From assembly GCF_000764305.2 (NCBI RefSeq), contig NW_025937347.1:248001-312000 (forward strand): DNA of 64,000 nucleotides. Direction: 5' to 3'. Every line of letters starts with the position of its first letter. The stretch's first letter is position 1. The translations under genes and the position numbers were made by a program. The stretch comes from Hyalella azteca. Its lineage: Eukaryota; Arthropoda; Malacostraca; Amphipoda; Hyalellidae. Below the pieces are notes generated by a model. It saw nothing but the letters and a program-made list of their open reading frames with translations, searched no databases and was not told where the DNA came from. This document shows, in pieces, positions 32,501-45,749 of the stretch.

Positions 32501-35086
32501 ACATAGCACTTCGGGAGACGCAAGACAACGAATGATAGACGAGACGACGTCTCTGAGCAATGACTTTAGTCCCAGTAGTGAGGAGTGCCTCTGAATTTAT
32601 CCTCATGAATAGAAATGGTCAGGCTGACAAGCAGAGACGAGGGCTGTTTCGAGTGTATCAATCCCACCCACCCCCTCCCTCCCATTGAGAGTTGGATGGA
32701 TGGGGGAGATGCGAAAGGCGTCAGGGGAAACAATATTAAAAGTTGCATTTACATGCAAGTCTGGAAATATGACAGTAAATTAGACGAGCAAAGCCCTTTA
32801 GCAGATGTATGATATATGGCGCCTGTGTGGCTTGGTCTCACATCCTAAGTTACCCAGCCGCCCTGACGTGAACATTCACAAACCCAGGCAAAAGACGCAA
32901 AGGGGAAATGTGTTTGTTTTTTACCATTTCTGTTCTCTAGTATATTCACTCCTCTAATAGATGTAACCTTGAATTAATATCCGTGAGTAAAAATACATGA
33001 ACGTCTGCTCACATGCCCGTATCTATAATTCATACTATTCTCGTTGACACAATCTTACTTTAGAAAATAACGAGAACGAAAGATAAGGACAATGAAAGTT
33101 CTTTTAAATCACAGGCACTGTGAACTAACCACAAGTAAGTTGAAGCTACCTTCAAACTGTTGGTTCACAAACTATAATAAATGCATGGGATGGACAACAA
33201 ACACATTGTAGGCTAAGTTACGTACTTCTAAATGGAAACTAGAGGGATGCACAAGCTAAATTTAATGGTATTTTGCACAGAGCTTCCGGAGGAAATGTAG
33301 TAATAGTAGATGCAATAATCTGAGACGATTTTTGCTCAAGAGTTCAACAAGAAGTAAAAAAATTAACCACTCATGTAAAGAAAAGTGAGAATCAAAAGAA
33401 TTATCTGCATGTACTAGATACGTATAGGTACAATTTTTATACATATTCACGAGCGGCTCAAATTCCGTAAAAGTTCAAAAATATCGAATACGAAAATTCA
33501 TTAACAGGTTCAAAAAGTATGTGGGCATAGAATGACAATCGTTGAGGTAGTTTCACACTGATAATAGTTTCTTTTGTGATTGTATTTCATTCAATGTTCA
33601 TTAAAACAACTAATGAACATCCCGAAAAATCTGTTGTCATAAATCGCTAAAATTCACATTTGCGCCATTAACCGAAGACCTTTTATTTCCTATTGCTTCT
33701 GCGTAACGATTGATTTTTCTATTCATTTGGCCACGGAGCAGTGGCCAGTCCTCTAATTCAATTCATAGCGCAGCGTTTAATTACTACCTTTTCTATCCAT
33801 CCATTACGAGTATATTTGTTTTGCATTAGGGTATTAACGATGGAAAAATAATTTAATGCGCATTGGGTGGATTCAATTTGCCTGTGAAAATGCATCAATC
33901 CCAAGCAACGGAATGTAGCCGCGTTGAGCATTTGATTAAGATGGCCATATTCTAATCAGGCTCATTTCTGTAACACTTCCTATTAAACTGAACACCACTT
34001 ATATTTTTCTAACTCGTAAAGGCAACAGAATATGCAATGGACACTCGAATTAGTTTTCAACTTTTAAAAATGCAATAAAAACGTATCACTCGCTCTCTAT
34101 GTAGATTTTTAGTCGATAAATGAGCGAAATATTTCAAAAATGAATGATATAATTTTGCTACAACGCTGTCTCATTGATTGAAGTGTGATGTACTAATTAG
34201 ATTATTCTTAAATTCAGTCAAATGTCTATTTGTAATAATCCAATTCTTTACTGAAAATCTAAATTTACTAAAAGAATACATAATCAGCGATAAAATGCCT
34301 GTAATGCCAATTTTCAATCAGTCCGTTGTCTTCTAAAATTGATGGTGTCAAGAACAGAATAAAACTTTAATTCGCATGGATCGATTAATAATAAAATCAA
34401 TAGTGCACTTTCACCGAGTTTACGATACATAGTTTAGCTCATTTTTCATTTGAATTTAAGGTACAGATCACCAGCATTTATTTGAAATATGAAGAAAATT
34501 ACATTTGAATAAACACAACATTTAAAATTATGCATGAAGTGTAACTCAGGTCCTAGTTCCAACACTTCGCAAGCTTGCATCTGCAAAATGGCAATGTCTA
34601 TAGACGAGACATTGACCGCCATTGCAGTGTTATTGCTGAGACAATTGCAATACTTGGTATGGCTGTCTTTAATATATACATTTTGTTCACTCATATGATC
34701 TACTTTCAACTCAACCACTTTAAATTGGATTTTTAGTAGCTCAAAAATAAGTATATAATTTGCGTATTCCTAACTTTTAATTATTATCTTATACGCCGAG
34801 TTCAACCGTATTTACTGCCAAATATGTGTAGCCAATTCATCCTAATATCATTTCCTTTTAAATCAAAGCATCGGACCTTTAAGTCCACTGAGCCCAGAAG
34901 CCTTCAAAATTCTCTTAAGGCTAAAGCCTGTTTCTTCAACAAGCGCGATCTAAATTCCTGGAACATCTCCGTGCGCCTCATATCTATCATAAAAACATTC
35001 CAACTTTGGCGCCAATAGCTCAGAAACTTTCACCGTTCGGTGCTATTTCCTTCCACTGAAAACCGCTCAGAAAGCTCCTAAGAGTT
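32501..35086. other. Unassigned stretch with a homeodomain-site-rich patch
   Basis: No gene is recognised; overlapping frames around 32566-32812 and the minus frame 34446-34718 (90 codons) have no known domain. At 33690-33960 the DNA has several TAATT-type sites and a short perfect hairpin (TGGCCAC, 6 bases, GTGGCCA at 33728-33747), a texture seen in conserved regulatory DNA. Confidence 0.35.
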
Positions 35087-35309
35087 ATGCTTCTTGTGCC
35101 TCACGCCTGATTTCTACAGTGTTTTAAAGAAAGGAAAAGGTGCATTTTGAGGGCTGATAACCTTCCGTGGTGGACGCCCCGTTCTTTTAAAATATGCTTC
35201 TTATGCTTCTTGTGCCTCACGCCTGATTTCTACAGTGTTTTAAAGAAAGGAAAAGGTGCATTTTGAGGGCTGGTAACCTTCCGTGGCGGACGCCCCGTTC
35301 CTCTTAAAT
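35087..35309 (+). repeat. Two-copy tandem duplication, 116-bp unit
   Basis: The segment ATGCTTCTTGTGCCTCACG through AACCTTCCGTGGTGGACGCC is repeated at once. Copies at 35087-35202 and 35203-35309 differ by a few substitutions and a short indel near CGTTC. It encodes nothing recognisable. Confidence 0.95.
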
Positions 35310-38284
35310 AACTCTGCTCGAGAGCCGGAGGGAAATGAGACATTAGCACTCACGTAGATCATGGAAATTACGAGATCATTCGACCGGATAATTTTTAGCT
35401 AATACGTGATTTTATAGTTACTATTTTAATTGCAATTCAATGTAAGGAGTTGAACCAAAAAAATGTGCTGGTTAACTTCAATGTTCGTAAAAAATGCACA
35501 AGGAATAGCGGGAGAGCAGTTTTAAAACTAAGAGAATTTTCAATCTCCTAATATTCGAAAATATTCTCTGATTCTAACTCGGCTGAAGATTTATTGCAAT
35601 TGAAATACTTTCCTGTGAGGCCTCATCATACGGAACAATATTGCTTCCTGATCTTAAGAAGAGCCCCATTAATTCCATCATATGATAACGGAGATAATAT
35701 GTAATAAAGGAGTTGAAAATTAGCACATAAATTAAAAAGTTTTCTTGCTAGCAATGGGATGTTGAAGGCTAAGGCAAAAATCTGTCTGTATTTCAAGGCA
35801 TACGAGAAGCTGTTTAGACGCTATCAAGCAGAAGGCCAAGTAATATTTCTTCGTGATTTTTCCCTAAAGCCACGGGAGCTTTTAGCCCTGGTTTAATTCA
35901 ATGTAATTTATTGGACAAGCTTCTTGGCGCTTTGTTCTAAAGCGTCCACCGCCAGCGGGGACTTCATTAAAAGGGAAGCGAGGGTCGTGATTTACAGGAC
36001 TTTGGCAGGCTCCAGGTCCGGGTGATCTCAGACAAAGGCTCGCTTTAAAAAAACATTATGAATGCTAAAACAAAGGCAACCAGTTTTTACGGAACTATTA
36101 TAAATGAGCTGCGAGGTGCTCAAAAAATCTTCCAAAATGCTGCCAGTTAAACCATTTTAAAATTCATATTCTTCCTTCGGGAGGGCCAAGAGTTAGAAGT
36201 CTTCACTTGAAATGATAAAAGAAATAGAAACTAATTATTCTGCTGCTCAGAGAGCAAAATAAAATTATAACTTTTTCAGAGTTCACAAGTTTTAAAGCAA
36301 AAACTTGCTTACCCTAATAGCGTTCACGTTCAGTCACTGACTGACTGTCGATAACCTTGCGTTATTTTCCAGAGCACGGATTCGCAAGTTATTGAATGCA
36401 CTGGACGATTGTTCGATCAAAATGTGATTAATGAATATGATCTACACAAATATTTTATTGATGTTTTGATATGATGTGACATGCTATGTACGCCTTATTT
36501 GATTCGATATGATAGGATTGCATTAGTGAATATATATAAGATGAGTGATAAATCTGATTTGATTGCAGCCGCGCATAAGTTGCTGTTGGTGTATGCCATT
36601 TGTATTATTGACAACAACCGCCATTGTACATTGTCGGTGCATATTGCAAGGGATATCGAACGCAACTCTCTTCAATATCGTCGGAAAATCGAGATGCGGA
36701 GAATCGACCGTTCTTCTATGAGATATTCTTCTCAAGTTTGAATCAAGTCTTAAATTGTTCTACATAAATTTTGGTAGAACTTAACTCGATTGAAGGGAAA
36801 GTGATCAGTAAAAATACATAAAAAACTATTTTAATTTTAAAAAATTTATTTATTCCATCAGTGCCTCAGGTTATTTTTTTGAATTATTTTCTTTGAGTAA
36901 ACTGAAAAATTATACAGAAGCAATATTCTCCAGCTGATATACAATTAAATTCATATCTTCATCTAATAATGAATTAAATATGTAATTTGTGTTGTATAAA
37001 AATGTGAACTTTGTGTGAATAAAATTGAATTAAAACTAATCAATAGCCTTGATTATGATTTAAAGGAAATAAACCACTTCAGTAATTCATTCAATTAACA
37101 GAGTGAATAAAGTGTACGAACGCTGTCAGGTAAGTTCGTGAACGTTCCTCAAGCTTGATTCAGAGATTCTGAAATATTCTAATGACAATCTTGATTCCGA
37201 GTCAAAGTTTGGTCGGCTATGCCTGCGCTATTCATGCTCATCTGCAACGAATGGAAGTGGCGTATCGGAACTACGAGCCGAGCTCTTCGCCATCGAATCC
37301 CGGTACTTTTGCAGTTGCTTTCGGCAGTTTTGCACTTGATTTCGGTAGTTCTAGAGTTGCACTCCGAGCTATGGGTAAAGTTTGGGACGCTCCGAAGCAA
37401 GTTTGATTGGAGGGTGATTGCGAAGGTCATGCAGACTGGGTGTGCATCCAGTTATGTGAACCGACATTCACTGGATCCACCGCAATGCAACTTCCAAAGC
37501 AACTTGAAGGTTTTTTTTTAAAATCTGAGTAGTTCGTTCGAGCACTCAAATTGACCGGACTTGCTTGGCACAACAAGATTTTACCAGCATAATACTGTTG
37601 CTTTATGCTCAACTTTATTTAATCATAAACCTGACAAGTAAAATATAATTATTGATATTATATTCACATCGCCAAATAGTATTTTGCACGTAAATATGAT
37701 AGTAACTTTTTTCGTTCTTTAATATGTTCCATACATCGAATTCAAAGATTTGGAGCTTCATAATCACCTGGGCGCTTCTAGCCTCTACACAAGACTCAAT
37801 TACACACGACTTCATAGATACAACTCATTTGATGTGTCGTGCCGAGCAACAGTAAGTCAAGTGATCGAAACTCTGCCAGACCCGATTACGACAGGTTAAA
37901 ACAATTCTTCCAGCATCTCTTAATTTTAGCACGATAATTCTTCATAAGTCGTGCAAACAATGTCTTCAGTCAGGTATTTGCATTCGTAGGTCTCTTAAAT
38001 TCCAAATGTTCATTAAATAAATTCGCTATGCTATGGATCCATGTTATCGTGAACAGTCCCTATCTTATTTCATTATAAATGAAACCTTTTGCTGTTTACC
38101 ATAGTGCCATCTATAAGCTGAAAACAGCTCACAGCTTAGTTTTCTAACGTGTATTGACCTCTCACACGGGACTTTTTCGTCATAGAAATGAATTAAATTT
38201 ACAGCATGAAGTCGGTTTATATGAGATTGAAATGACAAAAATTTAAAAGTATAGAAAATAGCCAGAAAATTCACCATCTTTAAA
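35310..38284. other. Unassigned stretch
   Basis: No gene is recognised. Overlapping open frames on both strands at 36481-36741 and 37179-37521 (up to 100 codons) have no identifiable domain; overlap on both strands argues for composition. A GC-richer patch at 35860-36040 has no coding frame. Confidence 0.4.
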
Positions 38285-38340
38285 AAGGAAAACGTTTCGG
38301 AGGCCAGTTCCATCATCAGTTCAAAACCTAAAACACAGGT
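38065..38340 (-). mobile_element. Penelope-like element 3' remnant, minus strand
   Basis: Read on minus, 38340-38285 gives CTGTGTTTTAGGTTTTGAAC, then TGATGATGGAACTGG and CCTCCGAAACGTTTT. It matches, with small differences, the 3' flank of the plus-strand Penelope-like remnant at 39983-40034. GATGG followed by CCGAAACG is common downstream of these elements. The minus frame starting MMELASETFSF at 38316 merely reads across this motif. How far the remnant extends to lower coordinates is unclear. Confidence 0.5.
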
Positions 38341-39440
38341 CAGTCAAGTGATTTTAATACTTATTTACGATTGAAATGACAATACTCAGAAATGTTCTTT
38401 TCGTTGTGTGCTTATGTTTCTCCAGCAATAGTTCCTCCAGAGATGTAGCCGTCAAACAGTTACAATTTCTATTTTTCTGTTTAATTGAAGTTCGTTATAA
38501 AGGGTGTCAATTTATTCTAAAGGTCTTTATTCAAGACATTTGAAAGCGTATTTCTTTAAGAATTTGCATATATGTACTTTCACAGAATTAAATTAGGCTT
38601 TTAGCTGCATCCGAGCGTTTTAATCCGTTTACTAGTTGAAAGTTTTCTTATTCCTCGAATTGCTAATTCTGACTTCCTTCCTAATTCTTCCTTCCTCGTC
38701 AGAATTAGGAAATCGAATTCCTAATTCTGACTTCCTTCCTGTTTACACAGTGAATTTCAATTTTAAATTTTAACGTAGGCACGATAATTGCGCTTATTTC
38801 AAGTGTGTGCGTAGAAGTGACGAAGAATATTGAAATTCGTTAAATACCATTGATTTTTTTTTCTCGTTATGTATGACACAATTTTTCTACGGTTGCGGTG
38901 GTTCATCATTACTTCTAGACTGAATATAATTTTTATTATCAAATTAATAATTTGTGCTAAGACATAAAAAAAATCGAAGTAGTAATTGAAATTTTTCAAT
39001 AAACGAAAAATTGAACCATAAAGTAAATTATGGGTATCTAAATTGTAAAATTTCAAGTAACATCTCGGTGAACTACTTGAATTTCGAACAGCTTCAACTT
39101 TATTTTTTTTTCGATTAGCAGTTAAATCCAGATTTCAGTACGAATCCTTTTTATATTGGTCGAGTGAAATAATTGTTGATTTGTGAACGCAATAGTCAAT
39201 ATCTTAAATCGTTGTGCGATAGTCAATGTCATAAATTCTTGTCGTGATAGTCAATACCCTTGAGTCAATGTGCCTCAATGAACGTTTATAAAATTTCGCT
39301 GGATCTCATCCCTCAATTATTTAAAAAATCCGTTATATCATTCATATGACTGTTCTTGTTTTCAAACATAAATTCAAAGAAAAGAAAAGATAAAAATTAA
39401 AAGACTTATCCCGAATAAAAAACAAGCATAAAAAATGTAG
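38341..39440. other. Unassigned stretch with a small inverted repeat
   Basis: No gene is recognised. At 38660-38745 copies of CTAATTCTGACTTCCTTCCT flank an inverted copy (GTCAGAATTAG), so the segment can fold into a hairpin. The 85-codon minus frame at 38799-39056 is AT-driven. Confidence 0.45.
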
Positions 39441-40060
39441 ATTAAAAGTTTTTTTAAGAAATACTTTCCGGACATTAATCTTCGTATCTTACTGGTGAAT
39501 AATTTCAAAATAGATTCGTTTTTAGGTACAAAGATATCCTCCCTTCTCAAATGCGATCGTCCCTAGTTTATAAATTTAGTTGTGCACGATGTGCATTTGC
39601 GTGCGTCGGAATGACGGCACGCAACTATTACACTCGGGTCGCTGAGCATAGAGGTAGGAGTTATAGGACTGGGCAGTTACTGTCGCGCCCTCCTCATTCG
39701 GCTGTGCGCACTCACGCCGAACAGTGCAACGTTCCAGTGTCCGACACAGACTTTAAGGTTTTAGCTTATAGTTCTGGTGCTTCCAATCAGCGTATTTTGG
39801 AATCATTGTATATTTTTAAAGAGAAGCCTAGTTTGAATGCTGCCTATAGTTCTTATCCATTAGAAATTGTGAATAGATAGGTACTTACTTTATTATTCTG
39901 CCCTTTGTCTGTAAATTTAGGTTTTTAACTTCTGTGTGTGTGTTTTTTTTTTATTAACTCCAAACTAATTTTCTGCATTTATCTGTGTTCTAGATTTATA
40001 GAACTAACGATGGAGCTGGTCTCCGAAACGTTTTCAAAAGAGATATGCTAAATTTTTGTG
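39441..40060 (+). mobile_element. Penelope-like element remnant, 3' part with GIY-YIG endonuclease
   Basis: An open frame at 39551-39880 (109 codons) reads MRSSLVYKFSCARC, then CVGMTARNYYTRVAEHRG, PHSAVRTHAEQC and RILESLYIFKEKPSLN. This matches the C-terminal GIY-YIG endonuclease of Penelope-like retroelements: VYK-C-x2-C at the start, the G-x-T-x-R and R-x-x-EH stretch, a His/Cys pair, and the Glu in ILES. The frame continues upstream as FRYKDILPSQ, and after a one-base frameshift near 39521 as KKYFPDINLRILLVNNFKID, the linker after RT. RT itself is not present, so the element is 5'-truncated. The downstream GATGGAGCTGGTCTCCGAAACG at about 40010 belongs to the element's 3' end. Confidence 0.88.
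39551..39880 (+). pseudogene. GIY-YIG endonuclease domain of a Penelope-like element
   Basis: The domain itself is uninterrupted and ends in a normal stop after PLEIVNR. The apparent ATG start is internal, because homologous sequence continues upstream through a frameshift. It would need the missing RT to work in retrotransposition, so it is read as a fragment. Confidence 0.8.
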
Positions 40061-43000
40061 GTGTTTTTTTCGCTTTTAAATTTCTAATGTAGATTTTCAT
40101 ATTGACTGAAAATATTATAACGGAATGGATTACTTTTGAGCTCCGTGAATGTGTGGCTGGAGGAAATAGAAGACGTTCAAAACTGTAATATCTATCAAAC
40201 TACGAATATATGGTAGGTGGCATCAACACTGATTAGAGCCGGAAATTCTCACTAATTTTATTTATTAATTTCAGATTTATGAAAACAGTATAATGCAGGA
40301 TTGTTGTGGGAGAGCTTCCAACATTTAAACATATATAATATATAATGATGGCAGAGTAGTTTCAAATTACAGCAGCTTCAGAAGTCAAACTTCAGTTGAA
40401 AGGATGAACTGCTAGTAATCCCGAATTTTTATTTAGGGTTTAGTCTAATATCTGTGGAACTTTAGGCGTGTGAGGAATTTGTTATCACAAAATAACCTGT
40501 ATCCCGACATTACGGTAGTATATGTATTGCGGACCGGAACTTACTAAGGACGAATTATTTTAGGTATTAAAGGTTGTTAACTTTACGCTCTCATCCTCGT
40601 CGGAAGTTTCCTTCTGATCGATATCCTATTTGTACATACTGATTGCTGCTGCTGTAATAAAGTATTATGTGGGAGTGCGCGATCTATCTGCTATGATGTG
40701 TCAAAGCTAGCGTGGAGAACCCAAATGAAGTACTACAAGGCGCCATGAAACGATTGACATCCAGCCAAAGCTCACGTAAATAGGAACGCCTGTCCCTCCT
40801 ATGAGATACAAAGCATACACTAATTAGCTTCACACGGTCTGAAATTTTGTCCAATCATTAAATAGGTCAACAGGAAGCTGATAAATCTTGTACAGGACTA
40901 ATATATAGAAGCATGTGAAAGCGAATATAAAACCGGACATTTATACTCAATGCATTATACGGCAAAATCAACAATAAAGTATTTCAAATTTAGTATAAAT
41001 AGTATTAACAAATACAATACAATACAACAATAAAGTATTTAGTCCTTTAGTATTTCAAAAGCCTACTCGCCACAATAATCTATAGAATCATCAAAAATTG
41101 CGTTAGGTGACGTTTCATTGACAGTCTAGTATGAACAGGCAAATATTATGAAATAACCACAAGAACATTGTGCACAGACGTTAAATCAGTTAATGAGTAG
41201 TGGAGTAGTAGTACAAATTTTACCCCAGGTCACCGGCGTGAATCCTAGGAAAAAAAAGGCGTGCGAGCTTCAAAGCTGCAGGATCAGTTTGTAGTTATGT
41301 GAACGTCGATACGTTTTCGATACGTTTTCTTTTTATAGAATTTAACAAATTCTTATTTGCCATCAATACATGATTCAGTAGGAACTATGTTGGCACGTGC
41401 TTTTCATGGTATAGTCTATATACTTCACAATTTTCATTTTCTTATACGCCAAGCAAAAAGTTGAATGTGTGCAGCAGGAGCTAAATATGCTCCTGGTTAA
41501 CCAAACATTAGCCTATATAATGATGAAATCCATGATAAAAATTTTTTCCGATTCTCTTTCTTTTAAGATGAAAAGGCAGATCCATTCTCATTTTCATTGT
41601 CACTTGTCATTTCGAGGTCGAAAAAGAAGTACAGTCCTCAGTAGGTCTACTTAAAAGCTAACGCATGAAATTTTTTACAGGACAGAGTGCACACAATCTC
41701 TTAATAAGACAAAACCCAGACACTGATGTAACACAGCACTTCCTGTAAGGATGGTTCGCAAAAACTTGTACAGCACAGAAGAAACTTAATGAGTTTACTT
41801 AAGTTCTTCTTGAAGTCAGACAAAGCAAGGGACATTTCTTTGTCTGAGAAACGAAAGCGTCTCGATGTAAGGCTAATAAAACTGGACTTGGCCTTCTAAA
41901 GACTCGAAGCTCTGTTCCATACGCTGTGTGAGGGACTTGCTCAAAGACTCACAAAGATTTCGATGGTTAGGTGGGTGCTTTGCTCTCAGACTCACGGGGA
42001 ATGAGATGGTCAGCTTTGATGAGAATGGCTTGCAAAATGGTTTGGTGAGCGTCACGCTCACTGACTCTCGAGTAGGATGTTATATTTATATTTCTCTATA
42101 AATTTGATATACGTACGTAACCTCCACATTAGTGTACAGCTTTGAACGATAGCGTGACATTCTTAGCGACTATCGATGGTCTTCAAGCAGGGTCATTCCG
42201 ATCATCTAAGCGACTATTTGAGCTTGATATGTTGACTGCTTTCTGTTCGCTCAAATATTTTTCAAGTTTTTAGCAGCTTTTGCAGCCGTGATAAGTAATC
42301 TAGCTTCTATAAAATCAATAATAATGTTCTTCAATCTCAATTGCTATAAGGTAAATTATCCTGAATCGATTGTTTAGCAGTACTACAGATTGAGTTTTTA
42401 AATACGGTAAGGCACAATGAGTAGAAATTCCTTGTAAATAATTCTTCTGTCCACCTATAACAAGTCATCTCATTCACGAAAATATCTGATCTATTTAACT
42501 ACGCATGCAATGCTATATTCAACATGTAACCATAGAACGTTTAACCTAGCCTCTATATACGTGCAGGATGTTACAGCATCACCTTCCTTGCAGATATTAA
42601 TGAGTTATAGTTTATGAAGTGATGTCCGAAAAAAGTCAAAATATTTTGCTTCATTTAATAAATTAACGAAAAACTTCCTTGGTTTTCTTCCAGTTTCCCA
42701 TGCCGCAGTGATTTCTGAGCTGAAGCAAGCATGTTATTAGCGCCATTTTGAGGGCTTCTGTTTATTTCTGGGTACAAAACATGTGATTCAGGAATTAAAT
42801 TTTCCAGTATCTCTAATTTCTTCGTTGATTTTTGGCATAAAATTATAATATAAATAATAATTTATGAGAATAACGGTGCAAAACTTGTGAGTTGAGAAAA
42901 ATAATGAGAAAACTGTGTGATTTTTAAAGCGTGTGACGTCATTAGCTATGCTCTGCTAAGATGTGCCTGAAAGTCTCCATTTTACCTACTGACGCACTTC

Positions 43001-43440
43001 AACAGCCACCTAGTACTGATAAAGCAAACAATGATGTTTAATGCTAACTGGTGAATAGCGTAGACTAAAATGGAGAACAAAATTTAATGGCCTTCCCAGA
43101 CTTCTGTTTTCCGTTTTCCGAAAATCAACATTTACAATTTTAAGGACTAGTTTTTAATTTATTTCGTTTCAAATTAAATGGAATTCTAACACTGACAAAT
43201 CGAGGCTCCCGTCTTCGCTCTATTTTCCTTGCTATATGCACTTTTCTTTGCTATGCACTCTCTTGCTTTGGATTTCTGCGTATTACCTTTTTGGAAATGG
43301 GTTTTCTTCACAACTGGTGTGTGCTTAGATTAATAAATTCATGCCCAAGCAACGTAATGATGTTGTTCCAGAATATGACAATAGAAATACGGCTTAATGT
43401 TCATTTCCGTATATACTGAACCCGCATCCTGGGTTAAAGC
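40061..43440. other. Unassigned stretch between two Penelope-like remnants
   Basis: No gene is recognised. The 41873-42100 segment is open on both strands for 60-73 codons without a known domain. The rest is AT-rich. Confidence 0.4.
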
Positions 43441-44065
43441 CAATGAAATGGAAAGTTTTGGCAATGAAATACTTCCGAAATCTTTATCACATTATCAAAA
43501 CCAGCTTGTTCTTCAGGTACAAAAATAGTCTCCCTATTTTTATGCGGTCGTCTTAGTTTATAAATAGAGTTGTTAGCAGTGAGCATCTGCTTGAGCCAGT
43601 ATGACTTCACGCAATTTTTATCCTAAACATGGCGGACAACCAAGGAAAATTTCATAAAACAGGAAACCTACTAACACATCCCCTTCATTCAGTTGTGCCT
43701 CATTCAGTCATGAAGAGCGGTGCAACGTCCAGATATCCAATGTTGATTCTAGAATTTTAGCTTCCATAACCGGTGTTACCGACTCTTTCTTTTGCGAATT
43801 TTTTAGTCTCTTATTATTTCCAAACAAAAGCCTAGTTTAAATACCTCCTTCAGTTGCTATCGTCTTGCAATTATAAATATATATGCCTGTCTGCTCGTTT
43901 ATGTTTCATGTCGATATGATTTTTTCAATTTAAGTTTAAATATTTTTAATGCGAATTATAGTCTACTAATTGAGTGTGTTTGAGTTCAAGGATTTCATTC
44001 AGACGATAGATCTGCAGGGACTCCAAAATTTTTTATTAATAAATACTAAATTTTCGTGACATTTC
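43441..44065 (+). mobile_element. Second Penelope-like remnant, heavily decayed
   Basis: It aligns along its length with the copy at 39441-40060. AATGAAATACTTCCG matches the KKYFP linker; TTCAGGTACAAAAATAGTCTCC matches FRYKDIL; TGCGGTCGTC and TAGTTTATAAATAGAGTTGT match RSSLVYKFSC. CCTCATTCAG, GTGCAACGTCC and AAACAAAAGCCTAGTTTAAAT match later blocks. At about 44004-44054, CGATAGATCTGCAGGGACTCC aligns with the 3' GATGGAGCTGGTCTCC motif. Many indels and stops; no open frame remains. Confidence 0.75.
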
Positions 44066-45357
44066 CTTAATTTTAATTTCTTGTGAACAGTACATTCTGG
44101 TTCCAAAATCCATCACCCCTGTAGATTTGCTTACATACAAGCCGATACATTTAAAGAAGGTAACCCAAAGCTCTTGATCCCGTTTAGACGACTATATATA
44201 TCTCATTGTCGATCTACCTGTAGCGTAATATTATAAAAATATTTATAATGATATATTCTACACGCGACGCTATTTTACTTCTATAAGCTAGAGTATTTTG
44301 TCGCATTGTAAAGTCAAACGTACACGTGTTGCCTCTTCTAATTTCCTGATCACTCACAAATGCATCATTGATTGAGACAGCAGACCGGCTTAAATCAAAT
44401 ACTTCACTTTATTCATTTTGATTGTACAACACGGCTTTATGCGCTATGTATACATATGACAAAAATTTAATCTTTCTCTGCATGGCCTTCTATCAAACCT
44501 ATAAAATTGTTTGATAGATTGTTTTCTAAACCTATATTCAGAATAAATTAACAGGTTTGCTATGCAAAGCCTCTTTAGAGTTCCAGTTTGTTAAACTAAC
44601 ATAAAGTAGCAATTTGTGACTCATAAATACCTTTAATTTGAAAGGTTATCCGATTGTTCCAGGTTTAGAAAACAGAAAAGGTGATAAAAGACATATTTTA
44701 CAAGAAGAGAGGCTGAAGTGTAGGCCACAAAGGCCATAATTGCTTACTGGATCAGGGCGGAGGTGTAATGAAGCAAGCAAGGCTTGCAATTTTGTGCCAT
44801 CACCCGCAAGATAAACATACGAGCGCTACACGCCAGCATTTGTTAATTTACCTCAGGAGCGCGGCTTAATCATAAATCGAGGCACGCGTGAGCTGCACTC
44901 TCGGCCGTAAAACAATAATGGCTCTATGCACTTTTATGCACAACCTCGTCTAATGAACTGAATTCAGGTATAGTAAAATTTAAGCAATGATTTGCATTAC
45001 ATTTTTTTCAAATAATTTGCATTTATCCCTATTGAGGAGCATCTATAATTTCTATATGGATGTTAGAATTATCCGTCTTATCTTGCATGGTTGGTTTCAG
45101 TATAAATTAATGAATGCCGTTTGCTAATGTGAACATCAAAATCATTACTAAGGCTTTATGAGCAATATTTCTAAATTTGGTTTTATAAAATGTTCAATTT
45201 CCTTGATTTTTCGACATTTAATTATATATATGAATAAAAATATTACTAAAAAAGGTTTTTGGGTATTGCTTATATTATATTATTTAATCAAAATTATCTT
45301 ATTGACGTTTTCATACTGTCAAGCTGTATATCCTTACGTCATTATCCTTTCAGATTA
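44066..45357. other. Unassigned stretch with a regulatory-looking patch
   Basis: No gene is recognised. A 10-bp perfect stem occurs at 44490-44519 (TCTATCAAAC and GTTTGATAGA). The patch 44700-44960 is GC-richer than its flanks, without a long frame, and contains TTAATCATAAATC, ACAATAATGG and TTTATGCAC, motifs of the kind bound by Hox and Sox factors. Confidence 0.35.
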
Positions 45358-45372
45358 CCTAACCTAACCTAA
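45358..45372. repeat. Three units of CCTAA (TTAGG telomere motif)
   Basis: CCTAACCTAACCTAA is three tandem units of the complement of TTAGG, the telomere repeat of many arthropods. Three units can easily be chance, so this is weak support for the lineage only. Confidence 0.4.
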
Positions 45373-45749
45373 TCTTCAGGTTTTCACATTCGATTCGAAC
45401 CTGAAATTTGACTTTAAATGATACGAATTCGGAAAATAATACATTTAATTTTAATACGTAGATGTATAATATTTTTAAACAATATTTTACTTCATGTTTT
45501 GATATTTAATAATACATAATGTAAATTGCATTATAATCAAAACCATGTCACACATTTAATTTATCTAAATCCTATCTTTTATTAATATTAAAATAGCCAA
45601 ACTGAATAATATTGAACAGCAGCGTCTAGCTGTCTGGCAGTGACGTTGAAATAGAGGAGGTAATTAGGAGATTGGTGTCGAATGAATGAATTGCTCAAAT
45701 AATTTCACGATGTTTTGCTCTCTATGTAGCATATATACCCAGACCTTAA

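Noticed and set aside
41873..42100. Frames of 62 (minus) and 73 (plus) codons
   Set aside because: Both strands are open; no domain or splice support.
45392..45400. B-box-like GATTCGAAC (minus) near 45.4 kb
   Set aside because: No A box at suitable distance; a chance match.
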